This document shows, piece after piece, positions 20,098 through 31,017 of a stretch of 41,039 nt of DNA. Position numbers and translations under genes: made by a program. Under the pieces are notes generated by a model. The model was given only the letters and a program-made list of their open reading frames with translations. It ran no database searches and was not told where the DNA came from. The number at the start of each line of letters is the position of its first letter. Within the stretch, counting starts at the first letter, position 1. This stretch comes from Xenorhabdus japonica (GTDB taxonomy: Bacteria; Pseudomonadota; Gammaproteobacteria; Enterobacterales; Enterobacteriaceae): assembly GCF_900115195.1 (NCBI RefSeq), contig NZ_FOVO01000031.1:1-41039 (forward strand), written 5' to 3'.

Positions 20098-20141
20098 GTC
20101 AAAATCAAGGTGTCGGCACAGTAATAAATCAGGAAGGTGTC

Positions 20142-20447
20142 ATGTCTGCACAGCCAGTAGATATTCAGATTTTTGGGCGGTCATTACGTGTCAATTGTCC
20201 ACCAGAGCAGATTGAAGCATTGCAAGCTGCTGCTGAGGAACTTGATCAGCGTTTGCATAACCTCAAAGAACGCACCAGAGTAACTAACACTGAGCAACTG
20301 GTTTTTATTGTGGCACTGAATGTCTGTCACGAATTGGCACAGGAGAAGGTGAAAACCCGTGATTATGCCTACAATATGGAACAAAAAATAAGAATGCTCC
20401 AGCAGTCCATTGAGAAAGCACTGTTAGAACAGGGTAAAATTACCTGA
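20142..20447 (+). CDS. zapA: Cell division protein ZapA
   Basis: Z-ring associated protein that bundles FtsZ filaments. 101 residues (E. coli 109). The N-terminal [19 protein letters not shown] globular part is followed by a long coiled coil with the [21 protein letters not shown] segment typical of ZapA. GGAAGGTGTC precedes the ATG. As in E. coli it is directly upstream of the 6S RNA gene and fau. Confidence 0.96.
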   Translation: MSAQPVDIQIFGRSLRVNCPPEQIEALQAAAEELDQRLHNLKERTRVTNTEQLVFIVALNVCHELAQEKVKTRDYAYNMEQKIRMLQQSIEKALLEQGKIT

Positions 20448-20593
20448 TACTCCGACCCATCAGCTAAATTTTGTTGATAAATCAGGCAGTAATCACGATA
20501 GATTAATATAAGCAGTTGCTTTCTTCATTTAGTTCCATACAATAGGCTTCATAGCGTTGCTTAGAGTCTATTTAGGTAGTTAAGCAGCAAAAA

Positions 20594-20778
20594 ATTTCTC
20601 TGAGGTGTTCGTGAGCAGGTAAGTCCCCTGAGCCGATATTTCATATCCATAGAATGTGGTGCTCTGTTTCTTGTGAGCATGCTTGGCCCAGACCAAGAAG
20701 CCTAATAGAAACGACTCTGCGTTCACCTTGAACCAAGGGTTCAAGGGTTACCACCTGCAACGGCATCTTGGAGAACCC
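20594..20778 (+). ncRNA. ssrS: 6S RNA
   Basis: Regulatory RNA that mimics an open promoter and binds sigma-70 RNA polymerase. The ends ATTTCTCTGAGGTGTTCG and GGCATCTTGGAGAACCCC are close to E. coli ssrS, as are the blocks GTCCCCTGAGCCGATATTTC, GTGAGCATGCTTGG and TTCACCTTGAACCAAGGGTT. About 185 nucleotides (E. coli 184). It lies between zapA and fau, its universal place in enterobacteria, and is probably co-transcribed with fau. End points are good to a few bases. Confidence 0.96.
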
Positions 20779-20831
20779 CATATTTTTATCTGTTTTGTAT
20801 CCTTTTCTGCATTAATTAATAGGCAGGTATT

Positions 20832-21428
20832 ATGCAATCAGATTCTTTCTTTTCTCTCCGCAAATCCATCAGAAAAAAAATTCGCCAACTACGTCAAAGC
20901 CTGTCTCCTGAACAACAATTACAGTTTTCCCGGCAAGCCGTTAAACAGGTCATGTCTCACCCTAAAATCCAGCAAGCAGATAAAATCGCCCTTTATCTCT
21001 CCTTTGATGGGGAATTAGATACACGACCGCTGATTCAACAACTTTGGCAACAAAATAAACAGGTCTATTTGCCAATCTTGCATCCCTTCAACCGGAATCA
21101 CCTGCTGTTTCTTCGTTATTGCGCCGATACCTCCCTTATTCGGAACCGCTTTAACATAGAAGAGCCTCAGTTGGATGTCCGACAGGTTTTACCCATCTCT
21201 GAACTGAATGTCATGCTTATTCCACTTGTCGCTTTCGATTGTACAGGGCAACGTTTAGGTATGGGAGGTGGTTTCTACGATAGAACCCTCGCAAGATGGC
21301 AACAACAGAATTTTTATCCTATTGGACTGGCTCACAATTTTCAGTTAGTTGAGAAATTACCCAATGCGAGTTGGGATATCCCTCTGCCAGAAATTATTAC
21401 ACCAGAAAAAGTATGGCGATGGGTATAA
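20832..21428 (+). CDS. fau: 5-formyltetrahydrofolate cyclo-ligase
   Basis: ATP-dependent conversion of 5-formyl-THF to 5,10-methenyl-THF (formerly ygfA). 198 residues. The N-terminal RKSIRKKIRQLRQSLSPEQQ binds nucleotide, and the signature GMGGGFYDRTLARW (about residues 147-160) contributes the ATP/folate pocket. 5-formyl-THF is a by-product linked to serine/glycine one-carbon flux, which fits proximity to gcv and serA. It ends at a strong bidirectional hairpin. Confidence 0.96.
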   Translation: MQSDSFFSLRKSIRKKIRQLRQSLSPEQQLQFSRQAVKQVMSHPKIQQADKIALYLSFDGELDTRPLIQQLWQQNKQVYLPILHPFNRNHLLFLRYCADTSLIRNRFNIEEPQLDVRQVLPISELNVMLIPLVAFDCTGQRLGMGGGFYDRTLARWQQQNFYPIGLAHNFQLVEKLPNASWDIPLPEIITPEKVWRWV

Positions 21429-21445
21429 ATCTCTAAATAATTAAC

Positions 21446-21490
21446 AGGGGCTATTATATTTTCAATAGCACGTCTTCAATAGCCCCTTTT
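21446..21490. terminator. Bidirectional terminator between fau and serA
   Basis: Perfect ten-base arms AGGGGCTATT (21446-21455) and AATAGCCCCT (21478-21487), followed by TTT on the plus strand. It closes fau; the reverse strand could serve serA although its T-run is poor. Confidence 0.75.
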
Positions 21491-21558
21491 CTAATAAATC
21501 TCGTCTTAATCAATAATTGCTCTTGTTAACGGGCAATTATATTTCAGCCAATCATATT

Positions 21559-22800
21559 TCAGTAAAGCAAACGAGAACGGATAGTACCCGGCAAGGCTTT
21601 CAATTTCTGCAAGACCAATTCAGCTTGGGCTGGATTTTGCGTCGTGATATCAATCACCACATAACCAATATCACCGTCAGTCCGTAAATATTGAGCATCA
21701 ATATTGATTTCTTGCTCAGTGAACACTTGGTTAATGCTAGTTAAAATACCAGGACGGTTTTCATGGATATGCAGTAATCGGTGACTATCCTTGGCATGAA
21801 CAGGAAGTGACACTTCAGGGAAGTTAACTGCCGACAATGTAGAACCATTGTCAGAGTATTTGACCAGCTTACCTGAGACTTCATAACCGATATTTTGCTG
21901 GGCTTCTTGTGTTGATCCTCCAATGTGTGGTGTCAACAGTACGTTATCAAACTTGCTTAATGGTGAGATGAAAGGATCGTTGTTTGTTGTAGGTTCCTGA
22001 GGAAAAACATCAATAGCTGCACCAGAGAGATGTCCTGTTTCCAGCGCTTCGCTGAGTGCCAAAATATCAACTACAGTACCACGTGATGCATTGATCAAAA
22101 TTGAACCTGGCTTCATTAATTCTAATTCTGCCACACCAATCATATTCTTAGTTGAAACTGTTTCAGGGACGTGCAGGCTGACAACATCACTCATATTCAA
22201 CAATTCAGATAAATGATGAACTTGTTGTGCATTACCCAGTGGTAATTTATTTTCAATATCATAAAAATAGACATTCAAACCAATATTTTCAGCTAAAATA
22301 CCAAGCTGTGTGCCAATATGTCCGTAACCGATAATACCTAATTTTTTTCCACGCGCTTCGTAGCAGCCTTTTGCCTGCTTATCCCATACCCCGTTGTGTG
22401 CTTTTGCATTTGCCTCAGGAATACGACGCAATAGCAGCAACAATTCACCCAATACCATTTCAGCTACCGAACGAGTATTGGAAAAAGGTGCATTAAATAC
22501 AGGAATACCACGTTTTGCAGCGGCTTTTAGATCAACTTGGTTAGTACCAATACAAAAACACCCGATTGCAACCAGCTTTTCCGCTACGGAAAAAATCTCT
22601 TCCGTCAGCTGAGTACGAGAACGAATCCCCACAAATCGGGCATCACAAATCGCTTCTTTCAACGCTTCAGGCTCTAATGCCCCTTTGTGATACTCAATAT
22701 TGCTGTATCCTGCCGCTTTTAAGTTGTCTACTGTGCTTTGATGAACGCCTTCCAGTAGCAGAAATTTAATTTTATCCTTTTCTAAAGATACCTTAACCAT
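21559..22800 (-). CDS. serA: D-3-phosphoglycerate dehydrogenase
   Basis: First enzyme of serine biosynthesis, oxidising 3-phosphoglycerate with NAD. 413 residues (E. coli 410). NAD-binding LGIIGYGHIGTQLG, the catalytic Arg in NASRGTVVDI, the Glu in DVFPQEP and the His in LLTPHIGGST are visible, followed by a C-terminal ACT domain (from HENRPGILTSINQ) that binds serine for feedback inhibition. Convergent with fau; rpiA lies upstream on the same strand behind its own terminator. Confidence 0.97.
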   Translation of the reverse strand: MVKVSLEKDKIKFLLLEGVHQSTVDNLKAAGYSNIEYHKGALEPEALKEAICDARFVGIRSRTQLTEEIFSVAEKLVAIGCFCIGTNQVDLKAAAKRGIPVFNAPFSNTRSVAEMVLGELLLLLRRIPEANAKAHNGVWDKQAKGCYEARGKKLGIIGYGHIGTQLGILAENIGLNVYFYDIENKLPLGNAQQVHHLSELLNMSDVVSLHVPETVSTKNMIGVAELELMKPGSILINASRGTVVDILALSEALETGHLSGAAIDVFPQEPTTNNDPFISPLSKFDNVLLTPHIGGSTQEAQQNIGYEVSGKLVKYSDNGSTLSAVNFPEVSLPVHAKDSHRLLHIHENRPGILTSINQVFTEQEINIDAQYLRTDGDIGYVVIDITTQNPAQAELVLQKLKALPGTIRSRLLY

Positions 22801-23046
22801 TTGCCCGCCCTAGTTATACTAAATTTGTACTAACTTTCATAATGCATATCGATTCCACCAAAATAACAAAAAAAACAGCAACGGCAATACAATCGATTGC
22901 TTATATTACAGAATAAGCAACAGTAAATAAGTTGTTATGCAAAGTAAAATAATTCGTTACGGAATAAAGACGGGATTTCGAGTTTTCTTTAGACAACAGC
23001 GTGATATATATCACTAAATTTCTTTTTTTGAATAAATACAAAAATA

Positions 23047-23076
23047 TTTTGAGGGCAGGATATTCCACCCTCAAAA
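23047..23076 (-). terminator. rpiA terminator
   Basis: Arms TTTTGAGGG (23047-23055) and CCCTCAAAA (23068-23076) pair perfectly around a 12-base loop; on the minus strand the stem is followed by TATTTTTG. It starts 4 bases past the rpiA stop, so serA needs its own promoter in 22801-23046. Confidence 0.8.
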
Positions 23077-23080
23077 ACGA

Positions 23081-23740
23081 TTATTTAGCGAGCACTCTAA
23101 CACCATCCGCAGTACCTACCAGTACCACGTCAGCTCCTCGATTAGCAAAAAGACCCACCGTTACCACGCCAACGATTCCATTGATTTTATTTTCTAACGC
23201 CACAGGATCAACAATAGAAAGGTTGTGAACATCCAGAATATCATTGCCATTGTCTGTCACTACGTTTTCACGATAAACGGGTGTTCCACCTAGTTTCACC
23301 AACTCACGGGCCACATAAGCTCGTGCCATCGGGATGACTTCAATTGGCAGGGGGAATTTGCCTAACACATCGACTTGCTTAGACGAATCAATAATACAGA
23401 TAAATTTCTTTGCAACCGCTGCAATGATTTTTTCTCGGGTTAATGCTGCACCACCGCCTTTGATCATCTGCATTTGATCATTAATTTCATCAGCGCCATC
23501 AACATAAATATCCAAAGTGTCAACCTCATTGCAGTCAAACACAGGGATGCCAAGACTTTTCAATTTTTCTGTTGATGCTTCAGAGCTAGATACTGCACCT
23601 TCAATTTTATCTTTGATAGTTCCTAACGCATCAATAAAATGCGCAGCCGTAGAGCCTGTACCAACACCGACAATTGTGTCTGGCTTAACGTATTCCAATG
23701 CCGCCCAACCTACTGCTTTTTTCAGTTCATCCTGAGTCAT
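23081..23740 (-). CDS. rpiA: Ribose-5-phosphate isomerase A
   Basis: Interconverts ribose-5-phosphate and ribulose-5-phosphate. 219 residues, the same as E. coli RpiA. Motifs: [15 protein letters not shown] (phosphate loop), YVDGADEIN with catalytic acids and [14 protein letters not shown]. The ATG at 23738-23740 aligns with the family start; a GTG three codons upstream is possible but not needed. Divergent from argP as in E. coli. Confidence 0.97.
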   Translation of the reverse strand: MTQDELKKAVGWAALEYVKPDTIVGVGTGSTAAHFIDALGTIKDKIEGAVSSSEASTEKLKSLGIPVFDCNEVDTLDIYVDGADEINDQMQMIKGGGAALTREKIIAAVAKKFICIIDSSKQVDVLGKFPLPIEVIPMARAYVARELVKLGGTPVYRENVVTDNGNDILDVHNLSIVDPVALENKINGIVGVVTVGLFANRGADVVLVGTADGVRVLAK

Positions 23741-23933
23741 ATCGATCACAGCCTATAATCAGTTACAAGAAAAAATCTGATAGCTAGTATAAACAATATT
23801 GGCTCATATCATGAAAAAATATGGCATAGTGCTATTTAGGCCACATAATGGTTTTAACGCTTCAAGATCTTAGGCTATATCACACAAATTGGGCTACATC
23901 ACAAAAGAGCAAACACGGAGAATCTTATTTTCA

Positions 23934-24839
23934 ATGAAACGTCCTGATTATCGATCATTGCAAGCATTAGATGCAGTGATTAGAGAACGTGGTTTCGAGC
24001 GAGCAGCGCAAAAACTTTGTATTACCCAATCAGCGGTATCCCAGAGAATCAAACAATTAGAAAATATGTTTGGTCAACCGCTATTGGTACGCACTGTGCC
24101 TCCCCATCCCACAGAACAAGGGCAAAAGCTGCTTGCGCTATTACATCAGGTAGAACTGTTGGAAGCGCAATGGCTCGGCGATGAAAATAGTAATGAGATC
24201 CCGTTATTACTTTCCCTTGCAGTTAATGCAGATAGCTTGGCAACATGGCTTTTACCAGCTCTCCATCCTGTTTTGTCTGATTTGCCCATTCGACTAAATA
24301 TTCAGGTGGAAGATGAAACCCGGACTCAAGAGCGTTTACGGCGGGGCGAAGTCGTCGGGGCGATTAGTATTCAGTCTCAGCCTCTGCCAAGCTGTTTGGT
24401 TGATAAATTAGGTGCTCTGGATTATCTGTTTGTTGCCTCTCCAGAGTTTGCAAACCGTTTTTTCCAGAGTGGAGTCACCCGTTCGGCACTACTGAAAGCT
24501 CCTGCTGTTGCATTCGACCATTTAGATGATATGCATCAAGCATTTTTACAGCAGAATTTTGATTTATCACCGGGAAGTGTGCCCTGCCATATCATGAATT
24601 CTTCCGAAGCATTTGTTCAATTGGCAAAACAAGGTTCGACTTGTTGTATGATCCCACACCTGCAAATCGACAAGGAGCTGAAAGCCGGTGAGTTAGTCGA
24701 TCTAACTCCAGGGCTGTACCAACGCCGTATGCTTTATTGGCATCGTTTTGCCCCAGAAAGCGGAGCGATGAGAAAAGTCACTGACGCCCTGCTAAAACTA
24801 GGGCGCCAGATGTTACGTCAGGAAGATGATGCTAATTAA
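23934..24839 (+). CDS. argP: LysR-type regulator ArgP (IciA)
   Basis: Activates argO and other amino-acid genes in response to arginine and lysine. 301 residues. Winged helix-turn-helix: [28 protein letters not shown] (about residues 18-45), then the LysR effector domain. The start is the ATG at 23934 with GGAGAA upstream; an in-frame upstream start adds 15 unconserved residues. Its stop overlaps the yggE stop. The target argO lies 0.8 kb downstream on the other strand. Confidence 0.97.
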   Translation: MKRPDYRSLQALDAVIRERGFERAAQKLCITQSAVSQRIKQLENMFGQPLLVRTVPPHPTEQGQKLLALLHQVELLEAQWLGDENSNEIPLLLSLAVNADSLATWLLPALHPVLSDLPIRLNIQVEDETRTQERLRRGEVVGAISIQSQPLPSCLVDKLGALDYLFVASPEFANRFFQSGVTRSALLKAPAVAFDHLDDMHQAFLQQNFDLSPGSVPCHIMNSSEAFVQLAKQGSTCCMIPHLQIDKELKAGELVDLTPGLYQRRMLYWHRFAPESGAMRKVTDALLKLGRQMLRQEDDAN

Positions 24840-25570
24840 CGCTGTAACTCAAAAACCGCATCAACATGATCAGAAAACTCAATGCTCTGAGGTTCGTAAG
24901 TTTCACTGGCCGAATCAGAAGCTGGTGCTGCCAACAGAGCTGTCCGATATTTCAGACGGCTCATTGGTACAGGCACAGCTTCAGGTGCACGATAATTAAT
25001 ACTATATACAGGGCCTAACTTACCGTTGAACCCTTTTGCCAACACAGTTGCCTGTTGAATGGCATTCTGAATAGCTTTTTGTCTGGCTTCATCACGATAA
25101 CGTTGTGGATTATCTACACTAAACTGAACGGAGCTAATTTCATTCAAACCTGCTTTCAAGGCTCCATCCAGTAAAGCATTCAGTTTATCCAATTTGTGAA
25201 CTTTCACTTCAACTGAACGTGACGCTTTATAACCCGTAATACTTGATTTTCCCGTCTTTTGTTCATATTGATATTCTGGCTGAGTGCGCAAATTGGCAGC
25301 ATCAATATCTTTCTTTTCGATGCCACTACTTTTCAGAAAATCAAAATATTTCGCGACGCGTGCATCTACTTTTTTCTTTGCATCTGCCGCACTTTTTTGA
25401 GTTTCACTCACATAGATCATCAACGTAGCCATATCTGGTGCCGCTTTAACTATCGCGTTGCCAGAAGTGGAAATATGTGGAACAGAGAGCGAATCAGCAG
25501 CGGAAGCAGTTATGTAAGATAAGCTTCCCAAAGCCATTATCGTGGCTAATACCAGTGATTTACGTTTCAC
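24836..25570 (-). CDS. yggE: SIMPL-domain periplasmic protein YggE
   Basis: Periplasmic SIMPL (DUF541) protein that lowers oxidative stress in E. coli. 244 residues with a signal peptide (basic MKRK, then a hydrophobic stretch to TASA-ADS). The domain begins [21 protein letters not shown] and contains [21 protein letters not shown]. Downstream of argO with a 64-base gap; tail-to-tail with argP, sharing the last bases. Confidence 0.93.
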   Translation of the reverse strand: MKRKSLVLATIMALGSLSYITASAADSLSVPHISTSGNAIVKAAPDMATLMIYVSETQKSAADAKKKVDARVAKYFDFLKSSGIEKKDIDAANLRTQPEYQYEQKTGKSSITGYKASRSVEVKVHKLDKLNALLDGALKAGLNEISSVQFSVDNPQRYRDEARQKAIQNAIQQATVLAKGFNGKLGPVYSINYRAPEAVPVPMSRLKYRTALLAAPASDSASETYEPQSIEFSDHVDAVFELQR

Positions 25571-25634
25571 AAAACCTCCTTAAATACAACAAAGTTACAT
25601 TAGTAAGGTGCTTGCAAAAACATTAGCACACTAT

Positions 25635-26276
25635 TTATAGAGAAGTATTGTAATCAATAAAAAATCTATATCCTTGCTTAATTAATCCCCAAGCGATGTA
25701 CCACATCACACAGCCAACAAAAATATTGATAATTCGTTGTGATCGAGGCTGATTAAGCACAGGTGAAAACCACGCGGACAAGTATGATAATGCAAAAAAC
25801 CAGCTGATCGATGCCATTACCGCTCCGGTGGTGAACCACGGTCTAAGCTCTGCTGATAATTGTCCCCCTACGCTTCCCAATACAACAAAGGTATCCAAAT
25901 AAACATGGGGATTCAGCCATGTTACTGCGAATAACGTTACTATGACTCGCCAACGGCTTTGAATAATTTTTTCAGTACGGGACAGTTCGACTTCCGCTGA
26001 TAGCGCTGTTCGAAAAGCTCCCCATCCATACCATAATAAAAACGCAACACCGCCCCATGTTACAGCCTGCAATAAAAGTATCGATTGCCCCAGCAAAGCA
26101 CTTCCACCAAATATCCCCGCAGCAATGAGGAGAGCATCACTGGCAGAGCATAACGCGGCACTCATTAAATGGAACTGCTTCCTGCTCCCTTGCTGCATTA
26201 CAAATACATTTTGTGGCCCAAGCGGGAGAATCATCGCAGCACTGAGAAAAAAGCCCTGGATAAATATCGAAAACAT
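25635..26276 (-). CDS. argO: Arginine exporter ArgO (LysE family)
   Basis: LysE/RhtB-type inner membrane exporter of arginine and canavanine. 213 residues and about six hydrophobic helices. The family signature is [23 protein letters not shown] at the N-terminus. Expected to be activated by ArgP with arginine as co-effector; the control region would be 26277-26430, but I did not identify the exact site. Confidence 0.95.
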   Translation of the reverse strand: MFSIFIQGFFLSAAMILPLGPQNVFVMQQGSRKQFHLMSAALCSASDALLIAAGIFGGSALLGQSILLLQAVTWGGVAFLLWYGWGAFRTALSAEVELSRTEKIIQSRWRVIVTLFAVTWLNPHVYLDTFVVLGSVGGQLSAELRPWFTTGAVMASISWFFALSYLSAWFSPVLNQPRSQRIINIFVGCVMWYIAWGLIKQGYRFFIDYNTSL

Positions 26277-26432
26277 GCAAAGATCCCTAATAAATATTCA
26301 ATTAGTTACGTTATCCATGCATATTAGGCAAGATTAGGTATTAGGAGAAATGAATCATTCTAATGCATCATCAGAAAAAATAATGGTAGTTTTATTCAAA
26401 CTTAAAATCAAAAAATGAGAGAAACCTAATTT

Positions 26433-26459
26433 GGTGTGAGAAAGAGAAATTCTCACACC
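26433..26459 (-). terminator. Hairpin after mscS
   Basis: Perfect ten-base arms GGTGTGAGAA (26433-26442) and TTCTCACACC (26450-26459), 13 bases beyond the mscS stop. On the minus strand it is followed by AAATTAGGTTT, a weak U-tract. Confidence 0.6.
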
Positions 26460-26471
26460 GCGATATTTTAA

Positions 26472-27344
26472 TTATTCATCTGCCTTCTTCTGTAAGGCCA
26501 TATTTTGCTGATGCAGATAAACATCCATTTGTGGGAATGGAATATTGATATTGTGCTTATCCAAAGCACACTTAAAGTTTTCCATCAAATCCCAATATAC
26601 ATTCCAGGCATCACCATTGATAGTCCATACACGAACCACAAAATTCAATGATGAAGGCGCCATTTCATGCAGGCGAATAGTGACACCTTTTTCATGTTGA
26701 ATGCGTTTATCTTCTTTAATCACATCACCCAACACTCTTTTTACTTCATCAATATCCGCGTTATACGCAACTCCCACCATAATTTGGGTACGGCGGTTAG
26801 GTTCACGGCTGGTATTAATAATATTGTCCGCAATAATCTTCCCGTTGGGAATCACAACGATACGGTCATCTGCCGTGAGCAATGTTGTCGAGAAAATCTG
26901 TACTTGCACGACAGTTCCTTCCACCGCTCCAATAACGACATATTCACCAGTACGAAGTGGACGAAAAATCACCAATAAAACACCGGCTGCAAAATTAGAC
27001 AGTGAACCTTGTAATGCCAGACCAACCGCCAAACCTGCGGCACCGATTACTGCAATCACAGACGCAGTCTGAATTCCCAATTTCCCAAGAACGGCGATAA
27101 TCGTAAACGCTATAATGGCATAACGAATAATCGCGGATAGAAAATCAGAAATAGTGGCATCAATGCCACGCAATGACATAACACGCTTAACTGCTTTACT
27201 AACCAATTTAGCTACAAATAAGCCAACGATAAGAATCAAAATGGCAGATACAATGTTTACCGCATACTGAATCAATAGATCCTGATTGCTGGCAAACCAA
27301 CTTGCCGCTTTATCAATCTCATTTGACAGATTGATCTCTTCCAT
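26472..27344 (-). CDS. mscS: Small-conductance mechanosensitive channel MscS
   Basis: Opens on membrane tension to release solutes at hypo-osmotic shock. 290 residues (E. coli 286). Three N-terminal membrane helices; the pore helix TM3 is visible as [20 protein letters not shown] with the Gly/Ala pattern, then the beta domain ([23 protein letters not shown]) and the alpha-beta C-terminal vestibule. I start at the ATG at 27342-27344 (MEEINL), which aligns with E. coli; an upstream frame adds 12 residues. Confidence 0.96.
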   Translation of the reverse strand: MEEINLSNEIDKAASWFASNQDLLIQYAVNIVSAILILIVGLFVAKLVSKAVKRVMSLRGIDATISDFLSAIIRYAIIAFTIIAVLGKLGIQTASVIAVIGAAGLAVGLALQGSLSNFAAGVLLVIFRPLRTGEYVVIGAVEGTVVQVQIFSTTLLTADDRIVVIPNGKIIADNIINTSREPNRRTQIMVGVAYNADIDEVKRVLGDVIKEDKRIQHEKGVTIRLHEMAPSSLNFVVRVWTINGDAWNVYWDLMENFKCALDKHNINIPFPQMDVYLHQQNMALQKKADE

Positions 27345-27534
27345 ACAAAGCCCACCGTTATTGTTGGAACCTATTCCCATTCAATGCTGTAACTCGCAAG
27401 CAACACCAGCAACAGACATAAGTTCCTATTCAAAAATAGGTTCCTGTTCAAAAAATAGAAAGCCACTGTCACAACACAAGCATGTGATAGATATAGATTA
27501 TGGCAGAAAGCCTCCATTGATTGAACATTAATAC

Positions 27535-27909
27535 TTATTCTCTCTTTTTTTGCAAAATAAATTCTCTGTAATCAGCCAACATATTGATAAAATCGTCTGT
27601 CCCACAAAAAGCCAAACTCTCATTATCATAGTAACTCATTCCTTCTTCTATAACTTCTGTATCAAATTGGAGTTGGTTAGCCCTGACCATAATCTCATCT
27701 TCGCTCATCAATAGCGTATATTCATGACCAGACAACTGCCACTGACGCTCACTACCTTTAATCTCTTGCAAAGCTACAGTGATTTTATCCAATATACTCA
27801 AATCATCTTTCACTTCTTCATTCAACCAATGACCGATAGCTTCATGATCCATTGAAAAGAATGTTGTTACCTGACCGGTAATATCCTGCATAAATTCATA
27901 TTCCATCAC
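27535..27909 (-). CDS. yacL: UPF0231 protein YacL
   Basis: Small acidic cytoplasmic protein of unknown function, 124 residues, with the family blocks [40 protein letters not shown] and MVRANQLQF. YacL also lies next to acnB in E. coli. The first of two adjacent ATGs is used here; the second is equally possible. Separated from acnB by a strong terminator, so it has its own promoter. Confidence 0.94.
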   Translation of the reverse strand: MMEYEFMQDITGQVTTFFSMDHEAIGHWLNEEVKDDLSILDKITVALQEIKGSERQWQLSGHEYTLLMSEDEIMVRANQLQFDTEVIEEGMSYYDNESLAFCGTDDFINMLADYREFILQKKRE

Positions 27910-28016
27910 ATACCTCCCATTATTACAGACTCCAAATAACCCGTTTGGATTTTAAACATTTCTGCTACTTCCACCTCTGAGGCAGTCCACAAACTGATAC
28001 AAAAAATGACAGACAC

Positions 28017-28040
28017 AAAAAAGGGAGGCATTTGCCTCCC
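28017..28040 (-). terminator. acnB rho-independent terminator
   Basis: Stem GGGAGGC (28023-28029) with GCCTCCC (28034-28040) around a four-base loop; on the minus strand it is followed by six T (28017-28022). Located 22 bases past the acnB stop. A textbook terminator. Confidence 0.9.
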
Positions 28041-28061
28041 CATTCATTGCAATATACTTTT

Positions 28062-30659
28062 TTATACTGCGGTTTGGAAGATCACATCATCCGCTTTTTC
28101 AGTGTATTGGCTCAGTTGATCAAAATTGAGGTAGCGATAAGTATCTGCTGCGGTTTCATCAACCTTATCCATAAACTGCAAATACTCTTCTGGCGTTGGC
28201 AAGCGCCCCAACAAAGAAGCTACTGCAGCCAATTCCGCAGACGCAAGGTAAACATTTGCACCTGTACCAAGGCGGTTAGGGAAGTTACGGGTAGAAGTGG
28301 ATACTACGGTTACACCATCAGCCACGCGCGCCTGATTTCCCATACACAATGAACAACCTGGGATCTCAATGCGTGCCCCACTCTTGCCAAAGACGCTGTA
28401 ATAGCCTTCTTCCGTTAACTGTGCTGCATCCATCTTAGTCGGAGGAGCAACCCACAAGCGAGTCGGTAGCTGGCCTTTGTGCTGATCCAGCAATTTACCT
28501 GCTGCACGGAAGTGACCAATATTGGTCATGCAAGAGCCAATGAAAACTTCGTCAATTTTGCTGTTAGCAACTTCAGATAACAAACGCGCATCATCAGGAT
28601 CGTTAGGCGCGCACAAAATGGGTTCTTTAATGTCCGCCAGATCGATTTCAATAACAGTAGCGTATTCAGCATCTGCATCCGCTTCCAACAATTGAGGATC
28701 TTTCAGCCAGTTTTCCATGCCTATAATACGGCGCTCCAATGTCCGGCGATCACCATAACCTTCCGCAATCATCCATTTCAGCAATACAATGTTCGATTGC
28801 AGATATTCAATGATTGGTTCTTTATCCAGTTTAATGGTACATCCTGCCGCAGAGCGTTCCGCCGATGCATCAGCCAACTCAAATGCCTGCTCGACTTTAA
28901 GTTCTGGCAAACCTTCAATCTCAAGAATACGGCCAGAGAAAATGTTTTTCTTGCCTTTCTTCTCAACAGTCAACAGACCTTGTTGGATCGCATAGTAAGG
29001 AATGGCATGAACCAGATCACGCAAAGTAATTCCTGGCTGCATTTTTCCTTTAAAACGAACCAGTACGGATTCTGGCATATCCAATGGCATTACGCCCGTT
29101 GCGGCAGCAAATGCCACCAGCCCTGAACCAGCCGGGAAAGAAATGCCAATTGGGAAACGAGTATGGGAATCTCCGCCTGTGCCCACAGTATCTGGCAGCA
29201 ACATGCGGTTCAACCATGAATGGATAATACCATCACCCGGACGCAGAGATACCCCACCACGGTTCATAATGAAATCAGGCAAAGTGTGATGTGTAGTCAC
29301 ATCCACAGGTTTTGGATAAGCGGCTGTATGGCAGAATGACTGCATAACCAGATCCGCAGAGAAGCCCAGACACGCCAAATCTTTCAATTCATCCCGTGTC
29401 ATTGGCCCAGTGGTATCCTGAGAGCCAACAGAGGTCATCTTAGGTTCACAATATTCCCCCGGACGGATACCGACTGTACCACAAGCACGGCCAACCATTT
29501 TCTGTGCCAATGAGAAGCCACGATCGCTTTTCGCAACTGCTTTTGCCTGACGGAATACATCACTATGTGGCAAATCCAGTGATTCACGTGCTTTGCCAGT
29601 CAAACCACGACCGATAATCAATGGAATACGGCCACCGGCACGTACTTCATCAATCAGGACATCGGTTTTCAATTCAAAAGTAGATAGCAACTCATTTGTT
29701 TCATGATCGCGGATTTCACCTTTATGGGGGTAGATATCAATCACATCACCCATATTAAGTTTAGAAACATCTACCTCAATTGGTAACGCACCTGCATCTT
29801 CCATAGTGTTGAAGAAAATGGGGGCAATTTTTCCACCCAGTACCACGCCTGCCCCACGTTTATTGGGTACAAACGGAATGTCTTCTCCCATGAACCACAA
29901 AACGGAGTTAGTTGCCGATTTACGAGAAGACCCCGTACCAACAACATCACCAACGTAGGCTAATGGATAGCCTTTTTTGTTCAGTGCTTCGATTTGTTGA
30001 ATCGGCCCTACAACACCGGCTTGATCAGGCTCAATACCTTCACGGGCATTCTTGAGCATTGCCAAAGCATGTAGAGGAATATCAGGACGTGACCACGCAT
30101 CAGGAGCAGGAGATAGATCATCGGTGTTTGTTTCACCCGTGACCTTAAAGACTGTAACTGTGATTTTTTCTGCCAATTCAGGGCGTTCAAGGAACCATTC
30201 TGCATCAGCCCATGATTGAATGATCTGTTTGGCATGAGCATTACCCGCTTTTGCTTTTTCTTCCACATCATAGAAACTGTCGAACATCAGCAAAGTATGA
30301 GAAAGTGCTTTCGCCGCAATCGGAGCTAGTTTTTCATCATCAAGGGCATCAATTAAAGCGTGGATATTATATCCACCCTGCATAGTCCCCAATAATTCAA
30401 TGGCTTTTTCCTTTGTAACCAAAGGAGAGGCCGTTTCCCCCTTAGCAACGGCAGCAAGGAAACCTGCTTTCACATAAGCGGCTTCATCTACACCAGGGGG
30501 AACACGATTGGTCAGTAGATCTACCAGGAAATCTTCTTCACCTTTAGGTGGGTTCTTCAGTAATTCGACCAGCGATGCTACTTGAGCTGCGTCTAACGGT
30601 TTAGGGACGATGCCTTGAGCTGCACGCTCGGCTACGTGCTTGCGGTATTCTTCTAGCAC
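28062..30659 (-). CDS. acnB: Aconitate hydratase B
   Basis: Main TCA-cycle aconitase: citrate to isocitrate through a 4Fe-4S cluster; the apo form binds mRNA. The 865 residues match E. coli AcnB in length and almost throughout in sequence. Cluster cysteines are in [11 protein letters not shown] and CSLCMGN, after a HEAT-like N-terminal domain and the swivelling domain ([18 protein letters not shown]). The start is a GTG at 30657-30659 with GCGAGGAG upstream, the family start [14 protein letters not shown]. It is the last core gene before the accessory cluster. Confidence 0.98.
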   Translation of the reverse strand: MLEEYRKHVAERAAQGIVPKPLDAAQVASLVELLKNPPKGEEDFLVDLLTNRVPPGVDEAAYVKAGFLAAVAKGETASPLVTKEKAIELLGTMQGGYNIHALIDALDDEKLAPIAAKALSHTLLMFDSFYDVEEKAKAGNAHAKQIIQSWADAEWFLERPELAEKITVTVFKVTGETNTDDLSPAPDAWSRPDIPLHALAMLKNAREGIEPDQAGVVGPIQQIEALNKKGYPLAYVGDVVGTGSSRKSATNSVLWFMGEDIPFVPNKRGAGVVLGGKIAPIFFNTMEDAGALPIEVDVSKLNMGDVIDIYPHKGEIRDHETNELLSTFELKTDVLIDEVRAGGRIPLIIGRGLTGKARESLDLPHSDVFRQAKAVAKSDRGFSLAQKMVGRACGTVGIRPGEYCEPKMTSVGSQDTTGPMTRDELKDLACLGFSADLVMQSFCHTAAYPKPVDVTTHHTLPDFIMNRGGVSLRPGDGIIHSWLNRMLLPDTVGTGGDSHTRFPIGISFPAGSGLVAFAAATGVMPLDMPESVLVRFKGKMQPGITLRDLVHAIPYYAIQQGLLTVEKKGKKNIFSGRILEIEGLPELKVEQAFELADASAERSAAGCTIKLDKEPIIEYLQSNIVLLKWMIAEGYGDRRTLERRIIGMENWLKDPQLLEADADAEYATVIEIDLADIKEPILCAPNDPDDARLLSEVANSKIDEVFIGSCMTNIGHFRAAGKLLDQHKGQLPTRLWVAPPTKMDAAQLTEEGYYSVFGKSGARIEIPGCSLCMGNQARVADGVTVVSTSTRNFPNRLGTGANVYLASAELAAVASLLGRLPTPEEYLQFMDKVDETAADTYRYLNFDQLSQYTEKADDVIFQTAV

Positions 30660-31017
30660 GACTTTCTCCTCGCTCTCATTGTCATTTTATATACCCGGCT
30701 GTCTGCACCCGGTAACGATCATTGAAAACGATCATCCAAAAACAATCACCTAAAACAATCATCAAGGGTGCCAGGTCAGAGGATTTTGCTCGCATAACAT
30801 TGGAATTATGCCCAGCTTCGGGCGCTTAGCATACCAAAATTTGAATAGCATGTTAATTCATTCACATAAAATCAACATTGAACAATGATAAAACTTCAAC
30901 GTTCAGAGTAGATTATTTCTGCACCATTAGTGATATTGATTAAAATTATATGAAGATTCTACTTATGAACAATCCGGTCTTTAAGGTAAATTAAAGTCTA
31001 AAAAATTATATGTTCAA
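30660..31017. other. acnB upstream region and left junction of the antivitamin cluster
   Basis: 358 bases without a gene. The part near 30660 must hold the acnB promoter and leader. At 30810-30823 there is a small GCCC-AGCTTC-GGGC hairpin without a T-run. From about 30840 the sequence becomes strongly A+T rich, like the cluster to its right. I see no integrase, tRNA gene or direct repeat that would mark an insertion point. Confidence 0.5.

Larger units (their letters stand above)
19743..20141. other. ygfB-zapA divergent spacer holding two ERIC-like repeats
   Basis: 399 bases with no convincing gene. Most is taken by two ERIC-like elements (copies D and E, listed separately). An in-frame stretch of 88 codons on the minus strand (19772-20038) runs through the repeats and is not a gene. 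The zapA promoter must lie in the last 60 bases or upstream of the repeats. Confidence 0.6.

Noticed and set aside
30810-30823. GCCC-AGCTTC-GGGC hairpin as a terminator of the antivitamin operon.
   Set aside because: Only four G+C pairs and no T-run on either strand, and it lies 195 bases past the thiaminase stop.
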